Shown one piece after another: positions 7,331 through 16,411 of a DNA stretch of 64,000 nucleotides (within the stretch, counting starts at the first letter, position 1; every line of letters begins with the position of its first letter). The stretch is from NCBI GenBank assembly GCA_002435755.1, contig DIYH01000049.1, positions 1 through 64,000 of the forward strand, read 5' to 3'. The translations under genes were made by a program, and so were the position numbers. Source of the DNA: Flammeovirgaceae bacterium UBA6059. GTDB taxonomy: Bacteria; Bacteroidota; Bacteroidia; Cytophagales; Cyclobacteriaceae. A model generated the notes under the pieces. That model was given only the letters and a program-made list of their open reading frames with translations, had not been told where the DNA came from and searched no databases.

Positions 7331-8980
7331 TTAAGCAGTAATGGTAGACGGGCTTTTGCCAAACTCTCTCTTAAAACACTTGGCGAAATAAGAAGGATTG
7401 TTAAACCCTGTCATATAGGCCACTTGAGAAATATTGTTGGCGCTATGTCCCAGCAGCTCTTTTGCCTTATGTAGGCGGACGCTCGATATGAGTTGGTTGG
7501 GTGACTTATTGGTCACTGCCTTGATCTTTCTTTGCAAATGCCTTTCGCTGATCCCGACTTCCTTGCAGAGCATGTCGATGTTGAAATGTTCGTTCTCGTA
7601 ATTCTGCTCTATGACCTGTAGGATGCCCTCCAAAAAAGAATCACCTCTCAGCACAGGAGTAACTCCAAAATCAACCGGCTCCTCGTCAGGGTCGGTGACT
7701 TTGTACAGTATAGTGCTGTTCTGTTCTGAACTTACCTGCTCGTATTCTGAAAAATGAATGTCTGTACCTGACAGCAAGTACTTCACTGCTTGTGTCGCGA
7801 AAACCTGGTGGACCAACGTCCTATCAAGTAGTAGTTCGATGAAGTCCATGCTCTCGACACTGATCAATTGATCACCATTGGGGGTACCCACTCGCATATC
7901 GGTAACCACTGTAATATCGATACCAAAGCTCTTCATGAAGTTGACCAAATCCATTCCGCAATGGACAGCCCGGCTGGCACCACTAAAAGTAGAAATGAAC
8001 TGATCATCGTAAAACTGGATATTACCACCACCAGCGTTTTCGATGAGTTCCCTGATCAGTCGCTTACCATCCGCTTCATCAGTATCATTCATAAACCTCC
8101 CCGCTACTATGGTAAACAGCTTCTCCTCATAGCTTTGGTCCGGGGTGACCTCTTTGAGGAACTTCCTCATTTCTTGCAGTACTTCTTCTGAATTTCCAAC
8201 CCAGAACAGATGGTCACTACCGTCAAACTCCATGAACTTCGAGTTTTTGATGCGGTCAGCAATAAACTTGCCCTCCTCTATTTTGACATCCACATCATGC
8301 GTTCGCTGCATGATGAGCGTAGGTACCTTTATCGACCCGAGGATATTGATGATGTCCACCTGAGTGTTCATCTTGGTGAGAACCAAAGCGGCACTAGGGC
8401 TTGCACCAGACCGGAAATAGCTGGCCAGCCAATCCATAAAAGATTGATCATCAGTTTTGGAAGGAGCCAGCGATTCAAGGTTCATATCTCCACTTCCCCA
8501 GCTGGTCTCGATCATATCATAGACCACCTGCCGTTCATCGTCTGTTGGAGCCCAGGGATACTCCGGACTGTATTTCCTCTTGGCAAAGATCCCAAACGTG
8601 ATCAATGACACAGTTCGCTCAGGATAGGTAGCCGCGAATAAAGCAGACACTGACCCTCCTTCCGAGTGGCCAAATAGTACTGCCTTCTTTGACCCCACTG
8701 CATCCATAACAGCACGAATGTCACCCATGCGTTCTTCCAGAGTAGAAAACTCTACAATTCGATCAGAGAGACCCGTACCTCTTTTATCGAAGAGAATAAC
8801 ACGCGCCATTTTGCCCAGCTCCAGGAGAAAATGAACCAGCTCGGGACAGGCCCACATCAAATCTATGTTAGATATCCATCCAGGTATGTATACCAAATCC
8901 CTGGAACCTGAACCAAAAACTTGATAGGCAATATTGATGCTCCCACTTTTAGTGTATTGAGTAGTCGGCTTTAGACTCAT
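7331..8980 (-). CDS. Triple-domain regulator: alpha/beta hydrolase, degenerate class III cyclase-like domain, AraC HTH
   Basis: A 549-residue cytosolic protein. Residues 1-275 form an alpha/beta hydrolase with the nucleophile elbow GHSEGG (Ser106), an oxyanion-side LFDKRGTGLSD and a late DGSDHLFW histidine. Residues about 285-425 match the class III nucleotidyl cyclase domain that often follows such hydrolases (LFTIVAGRF, QFISTFSGASRAVHCG, LISVESMDFIELLLD). The usual catalytic FTDI and GDG motifs are missing, so it is probably not an active cyclase. Residues about 448-549 are a typical AraC DNA-binding domain (ISERHLQRKIKAVTNKSP, then NISQVAYMTGFNNPSYFAKCFKREFG). The first two modules may bind or sense a small molecule and control the AraC part. 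It is transcribed alone. Confidence 0.82.
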   Translation of the reverse strand: MSLKPTTQYTKSGSINIAYQVFGSGSRDLVYIPGWISNIDLMWACPELVHFLLELGKMARVILFDKRGTGLSDRIVEFSTLEERMGDIRAVMDAVGSKKAVLFGHSEGGSVSALFAATYPERTVSLITFGIFAKRKYSPEYPWAPTDDERQVVYDMIETSWGSGDMNLESLAPSKTDDQSFMDWLASYFRSGASPSAALVLTKMNTQVDIINILGSIKVPTLIMQRTHDVDVKIEEGKFIADRIKNSKFMEFDGSDHLFWVGNSEEVLQEMRKFLKEVTPDQSYEEKLFTIVAGRFMNDTDEADGKRLIRELIENAGGGNIQFYDDQFISTFSGASRAVHCGMDLVNFMKSFGIDITVVTDMRVGTPNGDQLISVESMDFIELLLDRTLVHQVFATQAVKYLLSGTDIHFSEYEQVSSEQNSTILYKVTDPDEEPVDFGVTPVLRGDSFLEGILQVIEQNYENEHFNIDMLCKEVGISERHLQRKIKAVTNKSPNQLISSVRLHKAKELLGHSANNISQVAYMTGFNNPSYFAKCFKREFGKSPSTITA

Positions 8981-9349
8981 TCACTGGTATTTTCAAACTT
9001 AAAAATAGTATTTAAAGGAGATTTAAGCCTATTGTTATCGCAAAAGGATCGTCATTCGTCCGGTACCCGATAGCGGTCTCTATGTTAGTGAAGTTTTTAC
9101 AGAATTGTTCTTCCTTTCGCAATCAAGCTGTTGGAGAGCATGGGTATCGACTCATTAACCATATAACAGGTTTTGAATGTCCTAAAAGACGGACTAAGAA
9201 GGCATCTGAACCACGGCCAAAGCCTCATAACAGTGTAGCCTGGTGATATCATTCTGAAGATGGAAAAAAGCTATTCCGGTAGGGTAAAACGGTCGGCTCT
9301 CAGTTGGGTATTCTGCAACAAGAACGTCTTGTATACAAAGACTTATGTT
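8981..9349. other. Intergenic region, 369 bp, no gene
   Basis: It separates the start of the AraC-fusion gene from a decayed lipoprotein gene. I see no reading frame with coding character and no strong hairpin. It is expected to carry the AraC-fusion promoter near 8981-9050. Confidence 0.5.
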
Positions 9350-9688
9350 ATGAAAAATCAGGTAAAAAAACCCATCATTCCTTTGATGCTGCTTATGATT
9401 GCGATAGCGATATCAAGTTGCGAAGAAGACGAAGAGATCACAGACTATGCCTTCTATTGGAGTAGCACTACACATGCTAACACGTCAAACACTTAGGGAG
9501 GTGCCGCTGCTTATGTCGCCTTTGGAAGAAGCCTGGGCAATATAAATGGCTGGACTAATGTGCATGGGGCTGGTTCTCAGCGCAGTGATCCTAAAACCGG
9601 CGATCCCACCGAATACACGGACGGTTTCGGACCACAAGGAGATGCCTTCCGCATTTACAATTATATCAGGTTGGTAAGAAACCTTTGA
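9350..9688 (+). pseudogene. Decayed secreted lipoprotein: signal peptide joined to a C-terminal fragment, with an in-frame stop
   Basis: From the ATG at 9350 the frame encodes a lipoprotein signal (PLMLLMIAIAISSC). It then passes almost directly into the C-terminal end of a surface-protein family (YAFYWSSTTHAN). An in-frame TAG at 9494-9496 interrupts it. The same frame then continues with well-preserved family sequence (YVAFGRSLGNINGW, VHGAGAQ-like VHGAGSQRSDPKTGDP, GPQGDAFRIYNYIRLVRNL) to the TGA at 9686-9688. The large middle domain is missing and a stop is present, so it is a remnant. The exact family name is uncertain; it resembles the tail of Lcl/DUF1566-like Bacteroidota proteins. Confidence 0.7.
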
Positions 9689-9833
9689 GCCAACCAAGCT
9701 CGCTACGCCAATGATGTGATCGATCCCACAACCCTGTTACTTATCAGGATTAGATTAACTTACTTTTTCAAGCATCCTTGAGCGCTTAAGTGCGTCATAG
9801 TAGCTGAACATGACAGATTAATCTTGAACAGAT

Positions 9834-10370
9834 ATGCCAAACAACTTCAACCTCGAAAAATCAATTGCACTGCTCGAGCGCACACCCAGGGCCTATCGGG
9901 AATTGTACTACGGTCTGGGCCACAACTGGACCAACATCAACGAAGGGCCGGATACATGGAGTGCTTTTGACATCATTGGTCATCTGATACACGGGGAGCT
10001 TACAGACTGGATCCCAAGGGCACGCATCATGATTAGCGATGACGAGGGTAGCAAGCTGCTCGAGCCGTTTGATCGATTCGCACAAAAAGAGCTGTCGAAA
10101 GGAAAGACAATAGAGCAGCTATTGGATGAATTCGAGCGTTTGCGGAAAGACAATCTAGTCACCTTGCGTTCCTGGAACCTTACTGAGCAGCAGCTCGACA
10201 GCACGGCTATTCATCCGGAGCTGGGCACAGTCACCCTGAGCCAACACCTCTCCACCTGGACGATCCATGATATGGGTCACCTCTATCAGTTATCACGTGT
10301 GATGGTAAAGCATTATGCTGAAGATGTAGGTCCCTGGAAGGCTTATTCCAGGATACTGCGAGAGGCCTAA
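9834..10370 (+). CDS. DinB family protein (DinB_2-like)
   Basis: A 178-residue four-helix-bundle protein of the DinB/YfiT superfamily. The helix-borne histidines that bind a metal in this fold are visible: one in DIIGHLIHGE and others in the C-terminal WTIHDMGHLYQLSRVM. Members include metal-dependent thiol transferases and proteins of unknown activity. It is cytosolic, with no signal peptide. It is followed by a HAD phosphatase (18 bp gap) and a methyltransferase (18 bp gap), so the three probably form an operon of small housekeeping or detoxification enzymes. Confidence 0.85.
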   Translation: MPNNFNLEKSIALLERTPRAYRELYYGLGHNWTNINEGPDTWSAFDIIGHLIHGELTDWIPRARIMISDDEGSKLLEPFDRFAQKELSKGKTIEQLLDEFERLRKDNLVTLRSWNLTEQQLDSTAIHPELGTVTLSQHLSTWTIHDMGHLYQLSRVMVKHYAEDVGPWKAYSRILREA

Positions 10371-10388
10371 GCTTATTTTAATATTAAT

Positions 10389-11036
10389 ATGAAGGCAGTG
10401 ATCTTCGATATGGATGGCGTGCTCGTCGACTCAGAACCTTTCTGGAGTCAGGCGGAGCAAGAGGTTTTCACCTCTTTAGGGGTACCCTTGACTGAAGAGC
10501 TGTGTCAGCAGACAAGCAGGATGACAACATCAGAAGTAGCCGCCTTCTGGTATGCGAGAGCACCGTGGAGTGATGATGTTTCGATGTTTAGGGCAGAGCG
10601 CAGGGTCATTGACAGAGTCAAATCACTCATCATCACAAGCGATTGTATCATTTCTGGTGTGAACAACTTGATCCAAGACTTAAAGTCATCAGGCCTGAAA
10701 TTAGGCCTGGCAACCAATGCGCCTGAGGAGATCATTCCGGTAGTACTTAGTAAAGCGGGTCTTGAGGACAGCTTTGATGCTATCTGCTCATCGGAGAATG
10801 AAGACCGGGGCAAACCAGCACCTGATGTGTATCTATCTGTGCTAAAGCAACTGAACGTCACAACGTCGGACGCTTTAGCCATAGAAGACTCTGATTCGGG
10901 CATAAAGGCAGCACGTCAGGCGGGCATGAAAGTAGCAGCCTTTACCAACGGTGGAAGAAACAGGTTTATAGAATATGTCGATGCGCTCGTCACCGACTTT
11001 TCTCAGCCGGACCTAAGGCAGTTTATCTTTGCCTAA
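10389..11036 (+). CDS. HAD-superfamily phosphatase (beta-phosphoglucomutase / YniC-like)
   Basis: A 215-residue HAD subfamily IA enzyme. Motif I is FDMDGVLVDSEPF, with nucleophile Asp8 and acid/base Asp10. Motif II is LGLATNAP, the Lys of motif III is in DRGKPAPDVY, and motif IV is IEDSDSGIKAARQAGM. A helical cap follows motif I. It resembles hexitol and 2-deoxyglucose-6-phosphate phosphatases (YniC/HxpB) and beta-phosphoglucomutases. The mutase-specific cap motif is not evident, so a sugar-phosphate phosphatase is the best reading. It is in a run with DinB upstream and a methyltransferase downstream. Confidence 0.88.
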   Translation: MKAVIFDMDGVLVDSEPFWSQAEQEVFTSLGVPLTEELCQQTSRMTTSEVAAFWYARAPWSDDVSMFRAERRVIDRVKSLIITSDCIISGVNNLIQDLKSSGLKLGLATNAPEEIIPVVLSKAGLEDSFDAICSSENEDRGKPAPDVYLSVLKQLNVTTSDALAIEDSDSGIKAARQAGMKVAAFTNGGRNRFIEYVDALVTDFSQPDLRQFIFA

Positions 11037-11054
11037 AGTTTCAACAAATCAACC

Positions 11055-11801
11055 ATGAGCGCTAAATACGACCAGATTGGTACGACCTATTCCACGACCC
11101 GGCAGACTGACCCGAGGATAGCGGAACAGATACATGCACAACTCATCGGGGCAAAGCGTATCATCAACATAGGTGCTGGTACTGGCTCTTATGAGCCCGA
11201 CCATGCAGACTTGGTAGCCGTCGAACCTTCGGCCAAAATGATCACGCAGCGTAGGCCTGATGCTCATGCTGTAGTTCAAGCATCTGCTGAGCAGCTGCCT
11301 TTTGATGATAATAGCTTCACCCATGCGCTCACAATACTCTCGATGCACCATTGGTCCGATAAGCCCAAGGCCTTTCATGAGATCAATCGTGTGACCGTAG
11401 AGCGCTTTGTAGCAGTCACCTGGAATCCTGAGTTTGGTCCATTCTGGCTGACGCGTGACTACCTACCGGAAATCCATACCGATGACGATCAAAACTTCCC
11501 TACACTTGATGAGCTAAAACGGCATTTTGATAAGGTGGAAAGTACGCCGCTGCTCATCCCAGCGGACTGCAAAGACGGCTTCCTGGCCGCTTACTGGAAA
11601 AGGCCAGAAGCTTATCTAGACCAACAAAACCGCAATTCCATATCGGTCTGTATCAATATCAAAGATGACCATGAAGGACTAACTCGGCTCAGAAAAGATA
11701 TCGATAGTGGTGCTTGGGCAGAGAAAAACCGTGATGTTTTAGATAAGGAGTCACTGGATGCCGGGTATGTAATAATTACTGCTAAGACTCGAAATACTTG
11801 A
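11055..11801 (+). CDS. Class I SAM-dependent methyltransferase
   Basis: A 248-residue protein with SAM-binding motif I NIGAGTGSYEP, an acidic end to beta2 (VAVEPSAKM), and the post-motif block ASAEQLPFDDNSFTHALTILSMHHW typical of Methyltransf_11 proteins. The C-terminal half is helical and probably shapes the substrate site; the acceptor substrate is unknown. Cytosolic. It is the last gene of the DinB-HAD-methyltransferase run and converges with the serine hydrolase gene ending at 11900. Confidence 0.88.
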   Translation: MSAKYDQIGTTYSTTRQTDPRIAEQIHAQLIGAKRIINIGAGTGSYEPDHADLVAVEPSAKMITQRRPDAHAVVQASAEQLPFDDNSFTHALTILSMHHWSDKPKAFHEINRVTVERFVAVTWNPEFGPFWLTRDYLPEIHTDDDQNFPTLDELKRHFDKVESTPLLIPADCKDGFLAAYWKRPEAYLDQQNRNSISVCINIKDDHEGLTRLRKDIDSGAWAEKNRDVLDKESLDAGYVIITAKTRNT

Positions 11802-11899
11802 TCCATTTTGTAGTAATGATGAAGACAACCACTATCGTTAACCGTCTCCAGTCCATAATGCCATTACCAACACAGGCCTACGAAGTGGCATTAGCTTCT

Positions 11900-13090
11900 T
11901 CAATCTTCCAAAAGTATTGCATAGATCTCATCTGCGATTTCTTCAAATGGATCCGCAATCCCAGGGGTTATCGAAACTCCCAGGTTTATCGCTAGAAAGA
12001 AATAAGTATCGTTTTTTGGATAGTGACTTAAAATACATCCGGCACCTAAGCCACCACCAGTATGACCAAGCTGTTCTTCACCATTGATGAACTCCTGACT
12101 AATACCCAACCCATATCCATCTTCTCCATCTGGTTTGGCAAACACAAAGTCCAGCATTTCATCCATTGTTGATTTAGCAAGCATTTGATTCGTTAGGAGC
12201 TTTTCCAGAAATGATATGTAATCCAAGGGGGTAGCAATAATACCATCATCGCCTACTAATGAACCTACATTTATTCTATGCATTTCAGAGCAATTCTCAA
12301 TCTTACCATTGCTATATCGATCCCAATAGGTATTCACCAGGTCAGGATAATTCATGAAGCCCTCATTATGATAATAGGAGTTGTTAAGGCCATGGGCCAA
12401 TAGAATTTCTTCTCTGATAAATTCTTTGTGGTCCCCTGTTATCTCATCCGCAATTAAAGCGAGTAGCAGATAGTTGGTGTTGGTATAGCTATGATTTTCT
12501 CCAGCAGAAAATCTTGGAGATGCGCCTCTTACATAATTCAAATAGTCATCAATGGTGAACACGTGTAAAGGATGCTGCAATAAGAACGTTACGTATCTCG
12601 GCTTATCATTGTATTCGGCTATGCCCGATGTATGATTCAAAAGCATTCTCACTGTAGCTTCGCTAGCATTGGCAATACCTTCTAGTACAGATTCGGGTAG
12701 ATACTTGGCTATTTTTTCGTCGAGGTTTATTCGACCTTCCTCATAGAGAAGCAAAATCGCCGCAGACATATATGTTTTAGCAACACTCTGCCCAAACTGT
12801 AGATGACATGTTTCCATTGGCATGTTGGTCTCAATCTTGGATAGACCTGAAGTTGAGGCCCATGTCCCATCCGCATCTTTCAGAGCCAAGACAATCCCTG
12901 GGACTCCCAAATCGATGATTTGATCAAGCTTTTGCTGGAGCAATTCGGCCTTTGGATGGTCAATGTTGAATTGTTCATCATTTGCACAGCTTTCAGTAGG
13001 AGCATCCATTTGCAGTTCTGAACAGCTAAGTAGCATAACCAATAAGAATGCTGTCAGCCAGCAAAAGGAATCTGAATACTTGGTTTTCAT
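11900..13090 (-). CDS. Secreted serine hydrolase, beta-lactamase (class C / penicillin-binding) family
   Basis: The start at 13090 lies 1 bp past the stop of the upstream gene and gives a lipoprotein signal (WLTAFLLVMLLSC). An ATG at 13123 would overlap the neighbour and is not used. Catalytic motifs: S-x-x-K in GQSVAKTYM, Y-x-N in HSYTNTNY, and an HTGGG segment in place of K-T-G. The family includes esterases, D-aminopeptidases and beta-lactamases; the substrate cannot be named. It is the second gene of a two-gene operon with a predicted outer-membrane barrel. Confidence 0.85.
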   Translation of the reverse strand: MKTKYSDSFCWLTAFLLVMLLSCSELQMDAPTESCANDEQFNIDHPKAELLQQKLDQIIDLGVPGIVLALKDADGTWASTSGLSKIETNMPMETCHLQFGQSVAKTYMSAAILLLYEEGRINLDEKIAKYLPESVLEGIANASEATVRMLLNHTSGIAEYNDKPRYVTFLLQHPLHVFTIDDYLNYVRGASPRFSAGENHSYTNTNYLLLALIADEITGDHKEFIREEILLAHGLNNSYYHNEGFMNYPDLVNTYWDRYSNGKIENCSEMHRINVGSLVGDDGIIATPLDYISFLEKLLTNQMLAKSTMDEMLDFVFAKPDGEDGYGLGISQEFINGEEQLGHTGGGLGAGCILSHYPKNDTYFFLAINLGVSITPGIADPFEEIADEIYAILLED

Positions 13091-13091
13091 T

Positions 13092-13712
13092 TCAACTGCT
13101 TTTGAGTTGCATTCGCAATCCAATGATTATGTTAGTATAGATATTGAGTGGAAGCGTCTCATTATAAAACAGTGCCGGAGTTATTTGATATAAGACAAAA
13201 GGAGATAATTCGCTGGTACTTGAATCTATTCGGTAACTCAATCCGAGATCAAAGGGAATTCCGATTTGTGACTTACCTCCAGCAGTTTTTTCCCACTCTC
13301 CATGCACATAATCATAGGCTTGAGTGGGATGGAATACCCTCAGATAATTGATGCCGACCTTTATTTCACCAAAGAGGTCCTTGAACAGATTAGGCCGATA
13401 ACCAAACTGCGTCGTGACATGGAAACCGTTACCCATTTCTTGGTTCAGATATCCACCAAGGGTAAACTGCTGCACTAGTTGCCTATCTTGATCATAGAAA
13501 AACTCTGTGCCAACGAAAAGGCCAGGATGCGTGAAATTGCTATTTATGTCTCTTAATGGCAGTGAGAAATTTTGAAATTGAACACCGGCAATCAATAGGA
13601 TTGTTTTCGCTTCCAAGGTGGAGTGATCATGTTGCGCTGTGGTGTTGAAGCAGACTATGCTGCACAGTACTATGAGAATGGCTAGCCTACTGGATAGTAT
13701 CAAACTAAGCAT
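13092..13712 (-). CDS. Predicted outer-membrane beta-barrel protein
   Basis: A 206-residue protein with a signal peptide (LAILIVLCSIVCFNTTAQ) and repeated amphipathic strands with aromatic girdle residues (GTEFFYDQ, TTQFGYRPNLF, GLSYRID, ending NIYTNIIIGLRMQL). These suggest a small 8-10 strand barrel. No named family is recognised with confidence. It is directly upstream of, and probably co-translated with, the serine hydrolase lipoprotein (1 bp gap), which suggests that the two act together in the envelope. Confidence 0.6.
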   Translation of the reverse strand: MLSLILSSRLAILIVLCSIVCFNTTAQHDHSTLEAKTILLIAGVQFQNFSLPLRDINSNFTHPGLFVGTEFFYDQDRQLVQQFTLGGYLNQEMGNGFHVTTQFGYRPNLFKDLFGEIKVGINYLRVFHPTQAYDYVHGEWEKTAGGKSQIGIPFDLGLSYRIDSSTSELSPFVLYQITPALFYNETLPLNIYTNIIIGLRMQLKSS

Positions 13713-14150
13713 CGAAATGATTCGTCGGTCTTTTTATATAGACACCATCAGAAGACGAAAGTCAACGATCCTACTTAGAGAAAAGAAAAAATTTGATGTT
13801 GTTTATATTGTATTGCTCAGACAGGCCTTAGTTTCTCGAATGATAATAGCTATGAAGAGTATATCAAAATAGACTCAGCGCTACCCGTTTTTATTGTCGC
13901 CACGGCTTAAGAAGCGATATTCGCATTAGTCTAGGGGCGCATAGATCACTTCAATGAACTGGAATTCGTCCAGGGTAGAAGGCTTAATGATGCGGTATCT
14001 GATATTTAAATTTCAAGGAATTGAAGATATCTACTGCAAGGGCAGAAACAAAACGAACCACTGAGTTCGAAACTTGAGAAATTTAAACAGAAGGGCGACT
14101 GGATACTTTGAAAATGGCGCCTCGTTCAACATTAAACAAAAGAGAATTAA
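13713..14150. other. Non-coding or eroded region, 438 bp
   Basis: No intact frame. It lies between the barrel gene and a 5'-truncated metalloprotease-like fragment and may contain its eroded N-terminal half. I could not find a recognisable HExxH-type zinc motif in any frame. Confidence 0.4.
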
Positions 14151-14660
14151 TATCAAGTTAACGAAGGAGATATCCATCACTACAAAAAGCTGAGACCATC
14201 CTTTCAATTCGATCCAGAATCTGAAAAAATAAACAAACTTAGAATCAAGAAAAGCAACCCAACAAGATTAAATGACCCAGATAAGGACACTCCATTAAGA
14301 TTAAATATAGATGAAGGCTTTGCTTGCTTCTACACCTACAAATATTTCAAAGGATCTATCACGAAACCTCAGGCAGTTGAACAAATGAGCCAAGATGATT
14401 GGCAATGGTACCTCAATCATGAAAAAGAAGTTTATGAAAAGTGTGAACCATTCTTTTTCTATCAAGGAGATGACGATCCATTACGTCAACTGAATCAAGA
14501 ATTAGGTTTCCCAAAAACGCTTTTCTATTGGCTTGGATTTCGCATTATAGAGTTCTATGTACAAAAGCATGGTCAGGATTCTTGGCTCGACATTTATGAA
14601 ATGTCGGTTAAGGAGGTTTTGGATAGAAGTGGATATAAAGAGTACATCAAAAACCTTTAA
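14151..14660 (+). pseudogene. 5'-truncated remnant of a DUF2268/GldB-like predicted zinc protease
   Basis: An open frame runs from just after a TAA at 14148-14150 to the stop at 14660. Its sequence includes the INIDEGFACFYTY segment (the INEG region after the zinc site), then EPFFFYQGDDDPLRQL, FYWLGFRIIEFYV and SWLDIYEMSVKEVL. These are features of the C-terminal half of DUF2268/GldB-like zincin proteins. The expected signal peptide and HExxH-type helix are missing. The only ATG in frame (14385) lies after the conserved INIDEG block, so the fragment is unlikely to be functional. Confidence 0.6.
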
Positions 14661-14837
14661 AAATACTAGCTAGCACTATCATCCATAAGCCTACGGAGCT
14701 ATTTGCAACTGGATACTCTAGTAGGTCCAGCTTACGGATAGTGGGTGAACAATAACTCTGATCTATAAACTCGATCAATTAGGACAAAAAACTTCCGTTT
14801 CTTCTTTTCATATCTTCACTGCTCATAAAACTAAGCT

Positions 14838-15407
14838 ATGAGAGCATACCTTGAACAAATAACAGGTCGTATTCCGGATAGTGACTGGAAGCTTTTCAAT
14901 GATTTAACCTTCCATGAAGCAAAAAACAAAGGAGACGTGCTATTGGATTTTGACATGCTATGCAAAGACATCTGGTTTTTACGCAAAGGGGCTGTTCGAA
15001 AGGTTGACAATATTGATGGAAGCATAAAAACCACTCATTTTTATGTGGCTCCTTTTATGTTCACAGTATATAAAAGCTTGTTACGAGAGGAACCTTCCAA
15101 TATGGCAGTTATTTGCGAAGAGCACTGCGAATTTGACGTCATTCCGTATATCAAACTAACTAAATTATATGATCAATCTCATGCCATAGAACGTGTGGGA
15201 AGAATCATGGCGGAACATCAATATATTGAAGAATTTGAATTGCGTAAAATGTTGCTCAGCATGGATTCTCTTGAAAGGTATGAGTATTTAGAAATGAATC
15301 AACCAGAGATCTTCCAACACTTTCAGCTCAAAGACATTGCAACCTTTCTTGGGATCACACCTGTATCCTTAAGTAGACTCAGGAAAATTCGATGGGATAA
15401 ACGCTGA
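14838..15407 (+). CDS. Crp/Fnr-like transcriptional regulator (short Bacteroidota type)
   Basis: A 189-residue protein with an N-terminal cyclic-nucleotide-binding-type beta-roll (DVLLDFDMLCKDIWFLRKGAVR) and a C-terminal winged-helix region whose recognition helix reads LGITPVSLSRLRKIR. The phosphate-binding RXS motif of true CRP proteins is not evident, so the ligand is unknown. It is followed in the same direction by the SnoaL/DUF1330 protein at 15494. It is one of four such regulators in the window and the second of them (17181) is 1.8 kb away. Confidence 0.85.
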   Translation: MRAYLEQITGRIPDSDWKLFNDLTFHEAKNKGDVLLDFDMLCKDIWFLRKGAVRKVDNIDGSIKTTHFYVAPFMFTVYKSLLREEPSNMAVICEEHCEFDVIPYIKLTKLYDQSHAIERVGRIMAEHQYIEEFELRKMLLSMDSLERYEYLEMNQPEIFQHFQLKDIATFLGITPVSLSRLRKIRWDKR

Positions 15408-15440
15408 GAACGTACTTATCATTTGTTAAGTGTATTGGTA

Positions 15441-15484
15441 TTTGATAGGTGAATCTTTACGGAAAAGAAGTTTAACCTATCAAA
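15441..15484 (+). promoter_or_regulatory. 10-bp inverted repeat upstream of the SnoaL/DUF1330 gene
   Basis: TTTGATAGGT (15441-15450) and its exact reverse complement ACCTATCAAA (15475-15484) are separated by 24 bp. They end 9 bp before the ATG at 15494. The position between a Crp-like regulator and its downstream gene makes it a candidate operator, or a stem that blocks the ribosome site. Confidence 0.4.
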
Positions 15485-15493
15485 ACATTATTC

Positions 15494-16267
15494 ATGGACA
15501 TTGAAATTTTAGCTGCCAAACAAGCCATCAAAGAATTACACTACAAGTACGCCCTAGGGATTGATAAACAAGACTGGGAAACCTTTCGGTCCATCTTTCA
15601 TGATACTATTAGTGTAGATTACTCAAAGTGGGGAATGGGCGACCGTCAGGAAATGAGCGTCGATGAATACACCCAATTGGTGCAATATCTTTTTTCAACA
15701 GAAGGCCTAGTGACTCAGCATTATATGACCAATACACTCCTTGAAATAAATGGCAAAGAGGCGTCCGGAGATACCTATGTCTTTGCAAGGCATAAAAGGG
15801 GAGATGAAGTAATGAACCTTAATGCCTTCTATACTTGTAGTTACATAGAAACCGAGAAAGGTTGGAAAATTTCTTCCATTGAAATGACGCCCAGATGGGA
15901 TGAAGGTGCGGATGTAGTCAGCTTTTTCCAGATCCCTGATCCTAAACCAACCAGTAAAACCTATTTGTTTGTAACAGCAACGCCTATTATGGAGCACCAT
16001 GACGCATTGGAACGATATGTTCGAGGTGTAATTCCTATGTTAATGCAAGCAGGTGGTTCTGTTCCTAAAATTATCAAGCAGGACAAATCAGTTGTTGGTC
16101 ATACTGACACCTTTATGTCAATGATTGTAGAGTTTGAGGGGAAAGAGGCAAAGCATGCTGCACATGCTGTATTTAAAAGCGAAGCATATGCCGAACTTGT
16201 GCCGGACCGAGATAAAGCATTTAGCAAAATGAACATTGCATTTTACTCTGACATGCCCCAAGGGTAA
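15494..16267 (+). CDS. SnoaL-like domain fused to a DUF1330 domain
   Basis: A 257-residue cytosolic protein. Residues 1-140 form a SnoaL_4/NTF2-type cone (YKYALGIDKQDWETFRSIF, then YACTCSY-type strands ending EMTPRWDEG). Residues about 155-257 form a DUF1330 dimeric alpha-beta barrel (YLFVTATPIMEHHDALERYV, ending AYAELVPDRDKAF). Both folds bind small hydrophobic or aromatic molecules, so the protein may be a small-molecule isomerase, dehydratase or sensor. It lies 86 bp downstream of a Crp-like regulator, with a 10-bp inverted repeat between them. Confidence 0.75.
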   Translation: MDIEILAAKQAIKELHYKYALGIDKQDWETFRSIFHDTISVDYSKWGMGDRQEMSVDEYTQLVQYLFSTEGLVTQHYMTNTLLEINGKEASGDTYVFARHKRGDEVMNLNAFYTCSYIETEKGWKISSIEMTPRWDEGADVVSFFQIPDPKPTSKTYLFVTATPIMEHHDALERYVRGVIPMLMQAGGSVPKIIKQDKSVVGHTDTFMSMIVEFEGKEAKHAAHAVFKSEAYAELVPDRDKAFSKMNIAFYSDMPQG

Positions 16268-16411
16268 TCTGAGCTTTAGCCTTTTATCCGAATACCAGGA
16301 TTTAAAGGAAACATGATCAACACTGGGTTGAGCTATGGCATTCATTGGCTAAGCCTCGAACCTGTTGCGTTTATAGAAACGTTCGCAAATACTGAGGCCA
16401 TCTTCTCCAGT

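Noticed and set aside
14385..14660. A complete 91-residue gene starting at ATG 14385
   Set aside because: Conserved family sequence continues upstream of that ATG in the same frame, so the ATG is internal to a truncated gene.
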